A stretch of 64,000 bases of DNA from Tatumella ptyseos (GCF_030552895.1 NZ_CP130649.1:2542001-2606000); one strand, 5' to 3'. Shown: positions 27,952 through 37,448, numbered from the stretch's first letter. The notes: generated by a model not told the origin, from the sequence alone. Made by a program: numbers and translations.

Positions 27952-29352
27952 CTAATTATTACGTGCAAGTACCGACGACGACATCTTACGCGTTTGACGG
28001 CGATGGACAATACAGCCCGCAGCCACCACCACCAGCGTTAAGATACCCGTTGAGATAACTTCCGATTGATGGCCTGGGATAAACAACATGCTACCGAGAA
28101 TACCGATGATCACAGCAATTATGGCATAGGTCAAACCAGGGAAGAGCCACATTTTGTAGTCCAATACTTTGCCTTTTTGCTCACAGCGCTTACGCATAAC
28201 TAGCTGTGAAAAAGCGATGACGAGATAGACCAATAAAGCTATCGCACCAGAACTTGCCAGTAAGAAATCGAATACCGCCGCAGGGGCAAGGTAGTTAGCA
28301 ATAACAGCGAGGAAGGCTACGGCCGTTGAAAAGATAACTGCCATATAAGGGGTACCTTTAGCATTAGTTTTCGCAATCGCCGCCGGCGCATCTTTACGCT
28401 TAGCCAATGAGAACAACATCCGTGAAGAAGTATAAAGCGCCGAGTTAAGACAGCTACACACCGCCGTTAAAACGATCACATCAACAATTAAACGTGCATG
28501 AGGGATACCCATCATCTCTAGAACGGTTTGATATGACCCTTTAGCCGCTAAGTCTGGTGAGTTCCACGGTACTAGCGCGACGATGAAGAATATCGACAAC
28601 AGATAGAATAATGCTATACGCCAAATCACCGAGTTTGTAGCACGAGAGATCTCTTTACCTGGGTTACGTGACTCTGCCGCGGCAATGGTGACAATTTCCG
28701 TGCCCATAAAAGAGAACATAGTAGTCAGTATCGCCGAGAGTACCGCACCAATTCCATGAGGCATAAAGCCACCACGATCATAAAGATGACTTACACCACT
28801 GACTTGACTATTCGGTAACAGACCAAAGATAGCCGCTGCGCCTAAAACAAGGAAAGCCACGATGGCACAGACTTTAATTAATGCTAACCAGAACTCGAAT
28901 TCACCGTAGTTTTTAACGCTGAATAGATTGGTGACAGTAAGGATCAAAGTAATAAATAAGGTGAATTGCCAAATTGCGACGCTTGGGATCCAAGCATTAA
29001 GAATGGTGGCGGCGGCATTAGCTTCAAGAGGGATAACCAATACCCAGAACCACCAATAAAGCCAACCTATAGTAAAACCTGCCCAACGTCCTAGAGCTTG
29101 TGAAGCATAGGTTGAGAACGATCCTGAATCAGGAGTGTTCACCGCCATTTCTGCCAACATGCGCATAATAAAAACGACTAAGGCGCCAGCCACTATATAA
29201 GCGAAAAGTACGGCTGGTCCTGCCGCCGCAATGGCATGTCCAGAACCTACAAATAATCCAGCACCGATAACACCGCCGATGGATAGCATACGAATGTGAC
29301 GGGACTTGAGTCCTTGAGAGAGGGTGTCGCTACTAGCTGGTAATTCATTCAT
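27952..29352 (-). CDS. gabP: 4-aminobutyrate permease GabP
   Basis: The 466-residue protein equals E. coli GabP in length and is an APC-superfamily amino-acid permease with 12 helices in the inner membrane. Characteristic stretches are LSIGGVIGAGLFVGSGHAI (about 23-41), DSGSFSTYASQALGRWAGF (about 75), IGWLYWWFWVLVIPLEAN and FSFMGTEIVTIAAAESRNP (about 215-233), the GabP/AroP-type consensus segment. It imports GABA with protons. It lies 86 bp downstream of the aminotransferase gene, with a perfect inverted repeat in the gap, and ends with a strong terminator, so gabT-gabP is a likely two-gene operon. Confidence 0.9.
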   Translation of the reverse strand: MNELPASSDTLSQGLKSRHIRMLSIGGVIGAGLFVGSGHAIAAAGPAVLFAYIVAGALVVFIMRMLAEMAVNTPDSGSFSTYASQALGRWAGFTIGWLYWWFWVLVIPLEANAAATILNAWIPSVAIWQFTLFITLILTVTNLFSVKNYGEFEFWLALIKVCAIVAFLVLGAAAIFGLLPNSQVSGVSHLYDRGGFMPHGIGAVLSAILTTMFSFMGTEIVTIAAAESRNPGKEISRATNSVIWRIALFYLLSIFFIVALVPWNSPDLAAKGSYQTVLEMMGIPHARLIVDVIVLTAVCSCLNSALYTSSRMLFSLAKRKDAPAAIAKTNAKGTPYMAVIFSTAVAFLAVIANYLAPAAVFDFLLASSGAIALLVYLVIAFSQLVMRKRCEQKGKVLDYKMWLFPGLTYAIIAVIIGILGSMLFIPGHQSEVISTGILTLVVVAAGCIVHRRQTRKMSSSVLARNN

Positions 29353-29365
29353 ACTTATTCCCCGA

Positions 29366-29392
29366 AACGGGATAGCCGTAAACTATCCCGTT
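29366..29392 (-). repeat. Perfect 10-bp inverted repeat between gabT and gabP
   Basis: AACGGGATAG (29366-29375) and CTATCCCGTT (29383-29392) with a 7-nt loop lie 14 bp upstream of the gabP start codon. No T run follows on the minus strand, so it is not a standard terminator. It could stabilise or process the gabT mRNA, or limit gabP translation by hiding its ribosome site region. Confidence 0.7.
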
Positions 29393-29438
29393 GCATACTG
29401 TCTAATGTTCAAGGCTACCCTGTCGAGTGCCCGGTGAA

Positions 29439-30695
29439 TTAAGTGGCATGCTGCGTTAACGCTTCGCTTAAGATCTTAACGCCTTTGCGGAATTGATCAG
29501 TTGGGATAGTCAACGGATAGAGAAAACGTATCACATTCCCTTTCTGACCACAGGTTAACAACAGTAAGCCTTGTGACATCGCGGTGTCCTGAATAGCCTT
29601 GGCTGTGTGTGCATCCTTAAGTTCTACCGCAATCATCGAGCCTAACCCTCTGACTTGCTCAATCGCCGAACAGTGCTGGGATAATTGAGTCAGAGTGTCG
29701 ACCAGTTCATTGCCCAAATTGTTTGCTTTTGCGCAGAGATCTTCTTCTTCGATGATCTCAAGTACCGTAATGGCCGCAGCGATCGCTAAAGGGTTTCCTG
29801 CATAGGTTCCGCCCAATCCACCGGGATTAGGTGCATCCATGATCTCCGCGCGACCGCTCACCGCTGAAAGGGGATATCCCCCTGCTAAACTCTTCGCCAT
29901 GGTGATGATGTCAGCTTTAGCGGTGAAATGTTCCATTGCAAAAAGCTTGCCAGTTCGCGCAAAACCGCTTTGCACTTCATCGGCTATCAACAAAATACCG
30001 TGTTGGTCTGCGATATCACGTAACGCTTGCATAAACGCTTGCGGCACGACGCGAAAGCCGCCCTCACCTTGGATTGGCTCGATAACCAGCGCGGCAACGT
30101 TATGAGGCGCGATGTCGCAGCTAAAAATATCGTGCAAACTTTCAAGTGCTTGCTCAGTGCTCACTTTTTTCCCGTCAGGGAAGCGTGCATGGAACACAGA
30201 GGGCACCATAGGACCAAAATCTTGTTTGTAAGGTGCAACCTTCCCAGTCATTGCCATCGTCATCATTGTCCGGCCATGGAAAGAACCTGTAAAAGTGATC
30301 ACCCCATGACGCCCGGTTGCACTTCGCGCAATTTTCACTGCGTTTTCTAAGGCCTCTGCACCCGTTGAGAAGAACGCCGTTTTTGCGGGACCCTCTACAG
30401 GAACACGCTGATTGATACGTTCGGCTAAAGTGATATAACTCTCGTAAGGAACGATCTGAAACGCAGTATGCGTAAATTTCTGAAGTTGTTCCGTGACGGC
30501 CTGCGTAATTTTAGGATGTCGATGCCCAGTATTTAATACAGCGATACCGCCAGCGAAGTCGATAAACTCGCGGCCGTCGGTGCTCCAAATTGTGGCATTC
30601 TCTGCACTATCAACGTACCATTCGCACATAACTGCACTACCACGGGGCAAAGCCTGCGCTTTACGTTGATTGAGACTTTCATTAATTCCGCTCAT
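29439..30695 (-). CDS. gabT: 4-aminobutyrate aminotransferase (GabT/PuuE type)
   Basis: The enzyme moves the amino group of GABA to 2-oxoglutarate, giving succinate semialdehyde and glutamate, with PLP. The 418-residue protein has FSTGAEALENAVKIARSATGR (split at about 107-127), HGRTMMTMAMTGKVAPY, VIEPIQGEGGF, the aspartate in LIADEVQSGFARTGK (about 238) and the PLP lysine in IITMAKSLAGGYPLS (about 267). Several blocks (QIVPYESY, QGLLLLTCGQKGNVIRF) are closer to E. coli PuuE than to GabT, so puuE is an alternative name; placement beside gabP favours GABA use. A GGAAGGA site precedes the ATG. Divergent from the MocR gene. Confidence 0.9.
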   Translation of the reverse strand: MSGINESLNQRKAQALPRGSAVMCEWYVDSAENATIWSTDGREFIDFAGGIAVLNTGHRHPKITQAVTEQLQKFTHTAFQIVPYESYITLAERINQRVPVEGPAKTAFFSTGAEALENAVKIARSATGRHGVITFTGSFHGRTMMTMAMTGKVAPYKQDFGPMVPSVFHARFPDGKKVSTEQALESLHDIFSCDIAPHNVAALVIEPIQGEGGFRVVPQAFMQALRDIADQHGILLIADEVQSGFARTGKLFAMEHFTAKADIITMAKSLAGGYPLSAVSGRAEIMDAPNPGGLGGTYAGNPLAIAAAITVLEIIEEEDLCAKANNLGNELVDTLTQLSQHCSAIEQVRGLGSMIAVELKDAHTAKAIQDTAMSQGLLLLTCGQKGNVIRFLYPLTIPTDQFRKGVKILSEALTQHAT

Positions 30696-30793
30696 CTGTT
30701 CCTTCCACTCGCCTTCAAATTAGTAGACTTAATTATTTATCCTTGATACAGATCGATAGCGAGAGCCATTTGCTATTAAAAAGAAGGTACCAA

Positions 30794-32281
30794 TTGCGAT
30801 CCCTATACGCCGATCACTTACTGGCAAGGTTACAAAAAATACCCAATGGAAGATTGCACCAGCGTCTTCTACAGGTGTTGCAACTAGCCATCACGGAAGG
30901 TATTTTTCCGCCGGAAACGCGGTTACCTGCCAGCCGAGATCTCGCCAAAGAGCTCAATGTCTCAAGAAATACCGTGCTTAATGCTTACGAATCACTGTTG
31001 GCTGAAGGCTATGTTACCGCCCGAACGGGCAGTGGAACCTGGGTGGCAAAAATGCTACCGGAATTCTCGCCTGAACCGGTGCAACCCGACTCATTAGAAA
31101 ATCAGCGAGCGCTACCCGCTCATAGTCTTTCTACTCGCGGTTCAGAACTTCTCGGTTACGCGAATGCTTCACCCTACCAATGGGGCGCTTTCGTACCGGG
31201 TGCGCCGGACGTTACCGCCTTCCCTCACTCACTATTGCGTAAGATTGAGAACCGACTGCAAAAAGCGCCACAAATCGACCAGCTTATTTATAGTAATGGT
31301 GGAGGCTGCCCCCATCTTCGCCAAGCATTGAGTGAATATTTGCGAGTGACGCGATCGGTAAAAGCCGAAGCAGACCAGATCATCATTACTGAGGGGATTC
31401 ATCAAACGGTTGATCTTATTTCTAGAGTTCTCGCGGATGTTAACGATCCAGTTTGGGTTGAAGATCCTGGCTACTGGGGTACCCGGAATATCCTAAGATG
31501 CAATGGCCTACAACTGCATGCTCTACCCGTTGATGCAGAGGGGTTGATCCCTGATACGCGTAATGCGCCCACGCCAAAAATGGTTTTTGTCACGCCCTCA
31601 CACCAATATCCCCTTGGCGGGTTAATGTCATTATCGAGACGACAACAATTACTGGAGATGGCCCGTCGTCAGCGTTTTTGGATAATTGAGGATGATTACG
31701 ACAGTGAATTCCGTTTCTCGAACCCACCTCACCCTGCGCTGCAAGGGCTTGAAGATAATGCACCTGTACTCTATATGGGAACCTTCAGTAAAACCCTTTA
31801 CCCCGCGTTACGAATGGGCTATCTGGTGGTTCCGAAAAGTTTAAGCCACCCACTACGAACCGCCGCGGCAGAACTATACCGTGGCGGTCACTTAATTAAG
31901 CAGCGTGCCATTGCTGAATTTATTCGAGAAGGACACTTTGCCGCGCATATACGTCGTATGCGGCTACTCTATCATCAGCGCCGACAGTTTCTGCTAGGAT
32001 TGATCTCTCGCTACTTAGGTGACAATTTTTTACCACGATATAGTCATGATGCCGGTCTGCATCTCGTCTTATCGTTACCTGATGGCTGTGATGACGTAGC
32101 TATCGCCAGTCGCGCATTACATAAGGGAGTAGTGGTTCGAGCGTTATCGCAATATTATCTTACGCCACAACAGGAGAGAGGGCTTTTACTTGGCTATGCC
32201 TGTGTCGATGAGCCGACACTTTTTGCAGCGTTTACTGCGCTACGCCAGTGCTTATGCCAGGAAGGGGTGATTGCGTCATAA
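30794..32281 (+). CDS. MocR-family regulator (GntR helix-turn-helix fused to aminotransferase fold), GabR-like
   Basis: The protein has an N-terminal GntR winged helix (about 20-85: PASRDLAKELNVSRNTVLNAYESL) and a fold-type-I aminotransferase-like domain with the PLP lysine in GTFSKTLYPALRMGYLV (about 330). Such MocR proteins use PLP and an amino-acid ligand to switch neighbouring genes; GabR activates gabTD with GABA. The divergent gabT-gabP pair makes a GABA-responsive activator likely (inference). The frame opens at TTG 30743 without a ribosome site; TTG 30794 has AGAAGG 6 nt upstream and is preferred, giving 495 residues. The extra 17 codons of the longer form include rare AGA, AGG and ATA. 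Confidence 0.88.
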   Translation: MRSLYADHLLARLQKIPNGRLHQRLLQVLQLAITEGIFPPETRLPASRDLAKELNVSRNTVLNAYESLLAEGYVTARTGSGTWVAKMLPEFSPEPVQPDSLENQRALPAHSLSTRGSELLGYANASPYQWGAFVPGAPDVTAFPHSLLRKIENRLQKAPQIDQLIYSNGGGCPHLRQALSEYLRVTRSVKAEADQIIITEGIHQTVDLISRVLADVNDPVWVEDPGYWGTRNILRCNGLQLHALPVDAEGLIPDTRNAPTPKMVFVTPSHQYPLGGLMSLSRRQQLLEMARRQRFWIIEDDYDSEFRFSNPPHPALQGLEDNAPVLYMGTFSKTLYPALRMGYLVVPKSLSHPLRTAAAELYRGGHLIKQRAIAEFIREGHFAAHIRRMRLLYHQRRQFLLGLISRYLGDNFLPRYSHDAGLHLVLSLPDGCDDVAIASRALHKGVVVRALSQYYLTPQQERGLLLGYACVDEPTLFAAFTALRQCLCQEGVIAS

Positions 32282-32288
32282 TGCGCAA

Positions 32289-32323
32289 AGCAGAACCGCT
32301 ATTAACTTAGCGGTTCTGCTTTT
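32289..32323. terminator. Bidirectional terminator between the MocR gene and sad
   Basis: AGCAGAACCGCT (32289-32300) pairs with AGCGGTTCTGCT (32309-32320), 8-nt loop, followed by TTT on the plus strand and a TTTGCG stretch on the minus strand. It sits between convergent stop codons at 32281 and 32327. Confidence 0.85.
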
Positions 32324-32326
32324 AAA

Positions 32327-33700
32327 TCAACGGCGGTCTACCCACACGGTTTGAATATTACAGAACTCATGTAAACCAAAATGGTTCAGCTCACGCCCAT
32401 AGCCGCTTTTCTTCACTCCGCCAATCGTGACTCTTGGGTCCGAAGCACCATAGCCATTAACAAAGACGGCTCCAGTCTCTAATTGACGAGTAATCTTATC
32501 GGCCAGCGTATCGTCTGCCGTCCATACCGTTGCCGCTAAACCAAACTCACTATTATTCGCGAGTTCCAAGGCATGCTCTGCATCGCGCGCTACCGTTAAC
32601 GTCGCTACCGGACCAAATACTTCTTCACGGAAAGCCGTCATGGTTTCAGTCACCTCCGCTAAAATAGTCGGCGCATAATAGTTACCATCGCCCTCTACTT
32701 TCTCGCCACCACAGACTAAACGAGCGCCTTCAGCTAGTGTTTTCTCGACTTGATGGTGTAACTCGTCACGCAGGTCGTAACGCGCCATTGGCCCTAAATA
32801 GGTGGCATCGAGCGTTGGATCACCCATTGATAAATCAGCAACTGCTTGAGTAAATTTTTGCTCAAATTGTTGAGCTATGCTCTCTTCAATAATAAAGCGC
32901 TTCGCCGCCATACAGACTTGCCCGGTATTTTGGTAACGACCAATCACCGCCGCTTTTACCGCTTCATCAAGATCGGCATCGGCTAACACAATAAACGGGT
33001 CAGAACCGCCTAATTCTAGGACGGTTTTCTTCAAGGCCGCACCCGCTTGCGCCGCAATCGCTGAGCCTGCACGCACGCTTCCGGTTACAGCAACCGCTGC
33101 AACGCGTGAATCGGCAATTAATGCAGAAACGCCATCATTATCCACATTTACGATATCGAAAATTCCTGCAGGGGCATCGAGTTTATCGAAAATATCCTTC
33201 ATTAAATAGGCACAGCCCATGACGTTTGGGGCATGTTTCAGCAAATAAGTATTCCCAGCGAGTAACATCCCCGCTGCACCACGAAGAATCTGCCAGTACG
33301 GGAAATTCCACGGCATGACGGCAAGGATTGTCCCCAGAGGCCGGAATTCCTGCCAGGCTTTTTTATTCTCCACTTGCGTTGGCTGGGGAGCTAAAACTGC
33401 CGGGCCGTGCTCGGCATACCATTCACAGACTTGCGCGCATTTGTTCACTTCGGCACGAGATTGGGTGATAGGTTTACCCATTTCACGCGTAGCCATTGCT
33501 GCTAACTCTTCATTACGCTCCCGCAGTGCCGCAGCAAGCTGTAACAGGACCTTACGACGATCCTCTAACGAAACCTCACGCCAAGCTTTCTGTGCTTCTG
33601 CAGTACGGCGGACAATTGCCTCGCACTCATTTTGATTAATGAATGGATACTCTTTGATCAGCTGGCCAGTGGCCGGATTACGAGAATGGGGATGTGACAT
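32327..33700 (-). CDS. sad: Succinate-semialdehyde dehydrogenase, Sad (YneI) type
   Basis: The enzyme oxidises succinate semialdehyde to succinate with NAD(P), finishing GABA breakdown into the TCA cycle. From ATG 33700 (GAGG site 5 nt upstream) the protein has 457 residues, against 462 in E. coli Sad. Motifs: MPWNFPYWQILRG (about 134), the catalytic Glu in VLELGGSDPFIVL (about 230), catalytic Cys in YQNTGQVCMAAKRFI (about 263) and EVFGPVATL (about 360). The C-terminus FGLHEFCNIQTVW is a hallmark of the Sad branch, not GabD. An upstream open extension of 17 codons has no support. Confidence 0.92.
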   Translation of the reverse strand: MSHPHSRNPATGQLIKEYPFINQNECEAIVRRTAEAQKAWREVSLEDRRKVLLQLAAALRERNEELAAMATREMGKPITQSRAEVNKCAQVCEWYAEHGPAVLAPQPTQVENKKAWQEFRPLGTILAVMPWNFPYWQILRGAAGMLLAGNTYLLKHAPNVMGCAYLMKDIFDKLDAPAGIFDIVNVDNDGVSALIADSRVAAVAVTGSVRAGSAIAAQAGAALKKTVLELGGSDPFIVLADADLDEAVKAAVIGRYQNTGQVCMAAKRFIIEESIAQQFEQKFTQAVADLSMGDPTLDATYLGPMARYDLRDELHHQVEKTLAEGARLVCGGEKVEGDGNYYAPTILAEVTETMTAFREEVFGPVATLTVARDAEHALELANNSEFGLAATVWTADDTLADKITRQLETGAVFVNGYGASDPRVTIGGVKKSGYGRELNHFGLHEFCNIQTVWVDRR

Positions 33701-33793
33701 AGCAACCTCATAACGAATGAATGACGAATGAATTAACAATGACAACAACATTACGTGTTTTTAATGTCTAATAAAAATGAATAATTAAAACAA

Positions 33794-33818
33794 AGTTATT
33801 CTCTAAAAAAGAATAACT
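33794..33818 (-). terminator. AT-rich terminator-like hairpin after the YcaD-like transporter
   Basis: AGTTATTC (33794-33801) and GAATAACT (33811-33818) pair with a 9-nt loop; on the minus strand TTGTTTT follows. It starts 3 bp after the transporter stop at 33821. The stem is weak because it is AT-rich. Confidence 0.55.
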
Positions 33819-33820
33819 AA

Positions 33821-35131
33821 TTACGATGGCTTGGCCGGGTTAGGATTCGACTCGACAGGTTCATCTTCGCTGGTATTCACCATCGTATTAATAATATCCG
33901 CCTCATCAATGACTGGATTTAACGCAGCAGTTAATGGCGAGCTCACCAGGCCATCGGTAAGCGGCACGTGCGCAACGGCCTCTTCTTGTAGACGCTTAGG
34001 CACGGGGAGAGTTTTCCAGCTAAGTGCGAAAATTGTTCCGCCGCAGACGACAAAAAATAGATAGAGCATATTTCCCCCAAAGGACTCCATTAACGCCCCG
34101 GTAACGAGGGGGCCAATACTGGCACCAATCCCGTAAGACATTAATAGACAAGCGGTTAACGATACACGGCGCTCTGGGGTGATTCGGTCATTGGCAATGG
34201 CCACCGCCAATGGATAAAGAGCGAACTGCACCATACTGGCGATAAAAGCGATCGACATGAGTACAATAAAAGAGATGTGTACGAGAAAAACCAGCGGTAA
34301 CGATGCTAAGACATAAAGCGATGAGGTCGCTAATAACAGCCTTTGTCGTTCATAACGGTCAGAGAGCCAACTCAGCGGAAACTGGGTGACCAATCCGGCA
34401 AAAATCGTTAAGGCCATAAATAGACCGACCTGTGACGTATCAAACGATAAAGTGCTGGCATAGACTGGCGCCATCCCATAAAAAGCGCCGATGATCATCC
34501 CTGTTACTAAGGTAATCACTAATATCCGAGGAATATTTTTAAAAAAATAGCCCAGCTCCAACGGTGCGGGAGACATAGGTTGAACCTTAGTACGCGTCGT
34601 CAAAGCAATCGGGACCAAGCAGAGTGAGAAGCAAAGGCCAACAATCAATAAAGGAATGAGTTGATTACTAAAGTGTAACGTTAATATCACCTGCCCTGCA
34701 GAGAGTCCTAAATAGGTGGCAACCATATATAGACCGAAAATCACACCACGTTGCTGAGGTTCAGCTTGATCGTTTAACCAACTCTCCAACACCATGTATT
34801 GGCACATCATCGCTAAACCGATGATAAAGCGTAAGGCGATCCAAACCGGTACCCAATCGGTCATCCCATGGCCGATAACCGAGGCAGTAATAATACCGGC
34901 ACAAGCAACGTATGCTCGGATATGACCGACTCTCGCTATGAGGTTATGGCCAACTTTGCCGCCAATCACTAACCCGATATAGTTAGCCGCTGTGATGGCA
35001 CCAATCATCGCACCTGAAACGTGTTGCAAACTCAAGCGTAACGAGACCCAAGTGGTCAATAAGCCGGAACCCAGCAGTAAAAGAAGCGTGGCAAAATAGA
35101 GAGGCAGAAAGGTATTAACAATTTTGTGCAT
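33821..35131 (-). CDS. MFS transporter, YcaD-like
   Basis: The 436-residue protein has 12 predicted helices and a cytoplasmic tail of about 45 residues rich in Asp, Glu, Asn and Pro. It resembles the YcaD branch: MVLESWLNDQAEPQQRGVIFGLYMVATYLGLSAGQ (residues 112-146), FPLSWLSDRYERQRLLLATS (about 255) and ALYPLAVAIANDRI (about 305). Substrate unknown. It lies downstream of betT on the same strand but a GC-rich hairpin stands between them, so co-transcription with betT is uncertain; a role with betaine or choline cannot be claimed. Confidence 0.78.
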   Translation of the reverse strand: MHKIVNTFLPLYFATLLLLLGSGLLTTWVSLRLSLQHVSGAMIGAITAANYIGLVIGGKVGHNLIARVGHIRAYVACAGIITASVIGHGMTDWVPVWIALRFIIGLAMMCQYMVLESWLNDQAEPQQRGVIFGLYMVATYLGLSAGQVILTLHFSNQLIPLLIVGLCFSLCLVPIALTTRTKVQPMSPAPLELGYFFKNIPRILVITLVTGMIIGAFYGMAPVYASTLSFDTSQVGLFMALTIFAGLVTQFPLSWLSDRYERQRLLLATSSLYVLASLPLVFLVHISFIVLMSIAFIASMVQFALYPLAVAIANDRITPERRVSLTACLLMSYGIGASIGPLVTGALMESFGGNMLYLFFVVCGGTIFALSWKTLPVPKRLQEEAVAHVPLTDGLVSSPLTAALNPVIDEADIINTMVNTSEDEPVESNPNPAKPS

Positions 35132-35185
35132 AGCAGTATTCCAAAGAGTGATTACGATGGTGCTGACACGGTACAGAACAATATA

Positions 35186-35206
35186 GGGCTGGAGAGACTC
35201 CAGCCC
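35186..35206 (-). terminator. Hairpin at the end of betT
   Basis: GGGCTGGAG (35186-35194) and CTCCAGCCC (35198-35206) form a perfect 9-bp stem with a 3-nt loop, 11 bp after the betT stop. The following minus-strand bases (TATATTGTT) are only moderately T-rich, so some read-through into the downstream transporter is possible. Confidence 0.7.
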
Positions 35207-35217
35207 AAATGATAGCG

Positions 35218-37248
35218 TTACAAATTCGGGAAGTTAATATGATTCCCCGGTGCTTCACGATGAAGGTGGATAAAGTTAAGGTGTCTCTCATACTGATCCA
35301 GCATATCGATAATCACCTGCTCTTTACTATAGCCAATCAAATCATTACCTTGGCTACCTTCGACCAAGAAAGTTTCTAAACGATAGTAGGTTGATTTACC
35401 GCTTCGCGCACGGTAAGTGAAGCCCGGTATCGCATATTTCTGTGGCCAAATTTCGTATAAGAAGTTCTGTTCTTCTCCAAGGTTCACCATTAGTGATAGA
35501 TGGCCCAAGCCACCTTCTTCTTCAGGAGGTAAACGTTGCAGTTCAACATTTGCTCCTCTCACCTCAAGCTCTTTCGCAACATCTTGCATCGCCGGATAAC
35601 AGATCGTATCCATCATCTGCTCAGTATAACGACTGCCTGGATAGGTCATCAGACGGGTTAGACGTTTCTTCCAAGAGAGACGATCGTTCGCATTCGCTAG
35701 ATACGGCGCGGTATCCCTACTCGCACTGGCGCGGCGGAAATCTTCAACCCGTAAGGATTTAAATAATCCGGCCATCACGAAGAATATAACGAAGCTAAAA
35801 GGTAGCCCCATGATCACCGTGGTATTCTGTAGAGCAGAAATACCATTAGCCATCAACATCCCTAAGGTTAATACACCAATGGTGACTGACCAGAAAATAC
35901 GCACCCAATTAGGAGAATCTGAGTTGATATCCTTTAAGCGAGTGGTGAAGTTACCCAATACTAATGAACCTGAATCCGCAGAGGTAACATAAAACAGTAA
36001 CCCGGTAATGGTCGCCACTGAGGCACTGAAAGTAAATCCTGGATAGTGCGCTAATAGGCTATAAAAACCACGCTCTGGGTGAGCAAGCACCTCTTGAGCG
36101 AAGGCATGGTCACCATGAATGATTTCATAGAGGGAGGCATTACCAAATACCGATAACCATAACAAAGTAAAGGTAAATGGAATGATTAACGTACCCAATA
36201 CGAACTCACGAATTGTCCGTCCACGGCTGATACGCGCTAAGAACAGCCCCACAAACGGTGACCAAGCCACCCACCATGCCCAGAAAAACAGCGTCCAGTT
36301 ATTCATCCATTGTGTCGGACGGTCGAAGGCAAAGGTATCAAGTGCCATCCCCATAAAGCGGTTAACGTAGTCACCAATATTCAGCACAATAGCGTTAAGT
36401 AGGAAACTGGTATCACCGACACACAAGACAAAAATAATCAATCCTAACGCGAGCAATACATTAAGCTCGGACAGCAATCGAATACCTTTATCCACCCCTG
36501 ACGTTACAGAGATGGTTGCAATGACAACCGATAGCACGATCAATGCGGCTTTAGCGGCCAAGCTGTCAGGGATATGGAAGAGGACGCTCAAACCATAGTT
36601 TAACTGTACCACCCCAATGCCAAGCGTGGTGGCGATACCAAAAATGGTCCCGATAACCGCTGCAATATCAACGGTGTGGCCAATCGCACCATTCACCCGC
36701 TTACCAAAAATCGGATATAACGCAGAACGGATGGTGAGGGGTAAATTATAGCGATAGCTAAAGTACCCTAATGCAATCCCCATTAAGGCATACATCGACC
36801 AACCAGTAATACCATAGTGGAACAGCGTCCAGACCATTGATTGACGCGCAGCTTCAATAGTCTCCCCCGCACCTTGCGGTGGTTGCATGTATTGTGTCAC
36901 AGGCTCAGCCACCGAGAAGAACATCAAGTCGATGCCGATTCCGGCTGCAAAGAGCATCGCTGCCCAACTCGAGAGACTAAATTCAGGTTTCGATTGTTCA
37001 GGACCAAGTTTAATTGACCCATAACGAGAGGCAGCGATATACACAACAAAGACCATGTAGATCACAGCCGCTAGCATGTAATACCAGCCAAAAGTGGCCG
37101 ATACCCAGTTCACGGTTTTCAAAATCCAAGCCGCGGAGAGGTCACTATAGAGAATAGTGGTCAGCGCAAATAATAAAATCAGTCCGGCTGAAGTATAAAA
37201 AACAACCGGATTAATTTTATTATTTCCGGTAGCAGGTGGTGTTGTCAT
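35218..37248 (-). CDS. betT: High-affinity choline transporter BetT (BCCT family)
   Basis: BetT imports choline with protons for betaine synthesis under osmotic stress. The 676-residue protein (E. coli 677) has 12 helices (about 15-510) with the BCCT signature MNNWTLFFWAWWVAWSPFVG (about 315-334) then LFLARISRGRTIREF. A C-terminal cytoplasmic domain of about 165 residues, typical of osmotically sensitive BetT, ends RHLNFIHLHREAPGNHINFPNL (residues 655-676). It is divergent from betIBA; the 200-bp gap should carry both promoters and BetI operators. Confidence 0.97.
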   Translation of the reverse strand: MTTPPATGNNKINPVVFYTSAGLILLFALTTILYSDLSAAWILKTVNWVSATFGWYYMLAAVIYMVFVVYIAASRYGSIKLGPEQSKPEFSLSSWAAMLFAAGIGIDLMFFSVAEPVTQYMQPPQGAGETIEAARQSMVWTLFHYGITGWSMYALMGIALGYFSYRYNLPLTIRSALYPIFGKRVNGAIGHTVDIAAVIGTIFGIATTLGIGVVQLNYGLSVLFHIPDSLAAKAALIVLSVVIATISVTSGVDKGIRLLSELNVLLALGLIIFVLCVGDTSFLLNAIVLNIGDYVNRFMGMALDTFAFDRPTQWMNNWTLFFWAWWVAWSPFVGLFLARISRGRTIREFVLGTLIIPFTFTLLWLSVFGNASLYEIIHGDHAFAQEVLAHPERGFYSLLAHYPGFTFSASVATITGLLFYVTSADSGSLVLGNFTTRLKDINSDSPNWVRIFWSVTIGVLTLGMLMANGISALQNTTVIMGLPFSFVIFFVMAGLFKSLRVEDFRRASASRDTAPYLANANDRLSWKKRLTRLMTYPGSRYTEQMMDTICYPAMQDVAKELEVRGANVELQRLPPEEEGGLGHLSLMVNLGEEQNFLYEIWPQKYAIPGFTYRARSGKSTYYRLETFLVEGSQGNDLIGYSKEQVIIDMLDQYERHLNFIHLHREAPGNHINFPNL

Positions 37249-37386
37249 TCTTTACCTCAATCCTCTTTCCAAGGGTAAGTAAAATCATCAGGCCGATGCT
37301 TAACCGATTAAGTATTGCATCGATTAGTATTTTTGAAAGGCCCACTCCTTCTTTATCTCCCCCAGCATAACAATTTATTTTTTTAT

Positions 37387-37400
37387 ATTGAACAATCAAT
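37387..37400. promoter_or_regulatory. Candidate BetI operator between betT and betI
   Basis: ATTGAACAATCAAT is an imperfect palindrome (ATTGA-N4-TCAAT) in the AT-rich betT-betI intergenic region, 49 bp upstream of the betI start. BetI and other TetR-type repressors bind such elements in divergent bet promoters. The assignment rests only on position and symmetry. Confidence 0.4.
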
Positions 37401-37448
37401 CAAAAAAAGTTTTAATAAAGGGGATTTGATAATTCAGGAGTAACGGTG

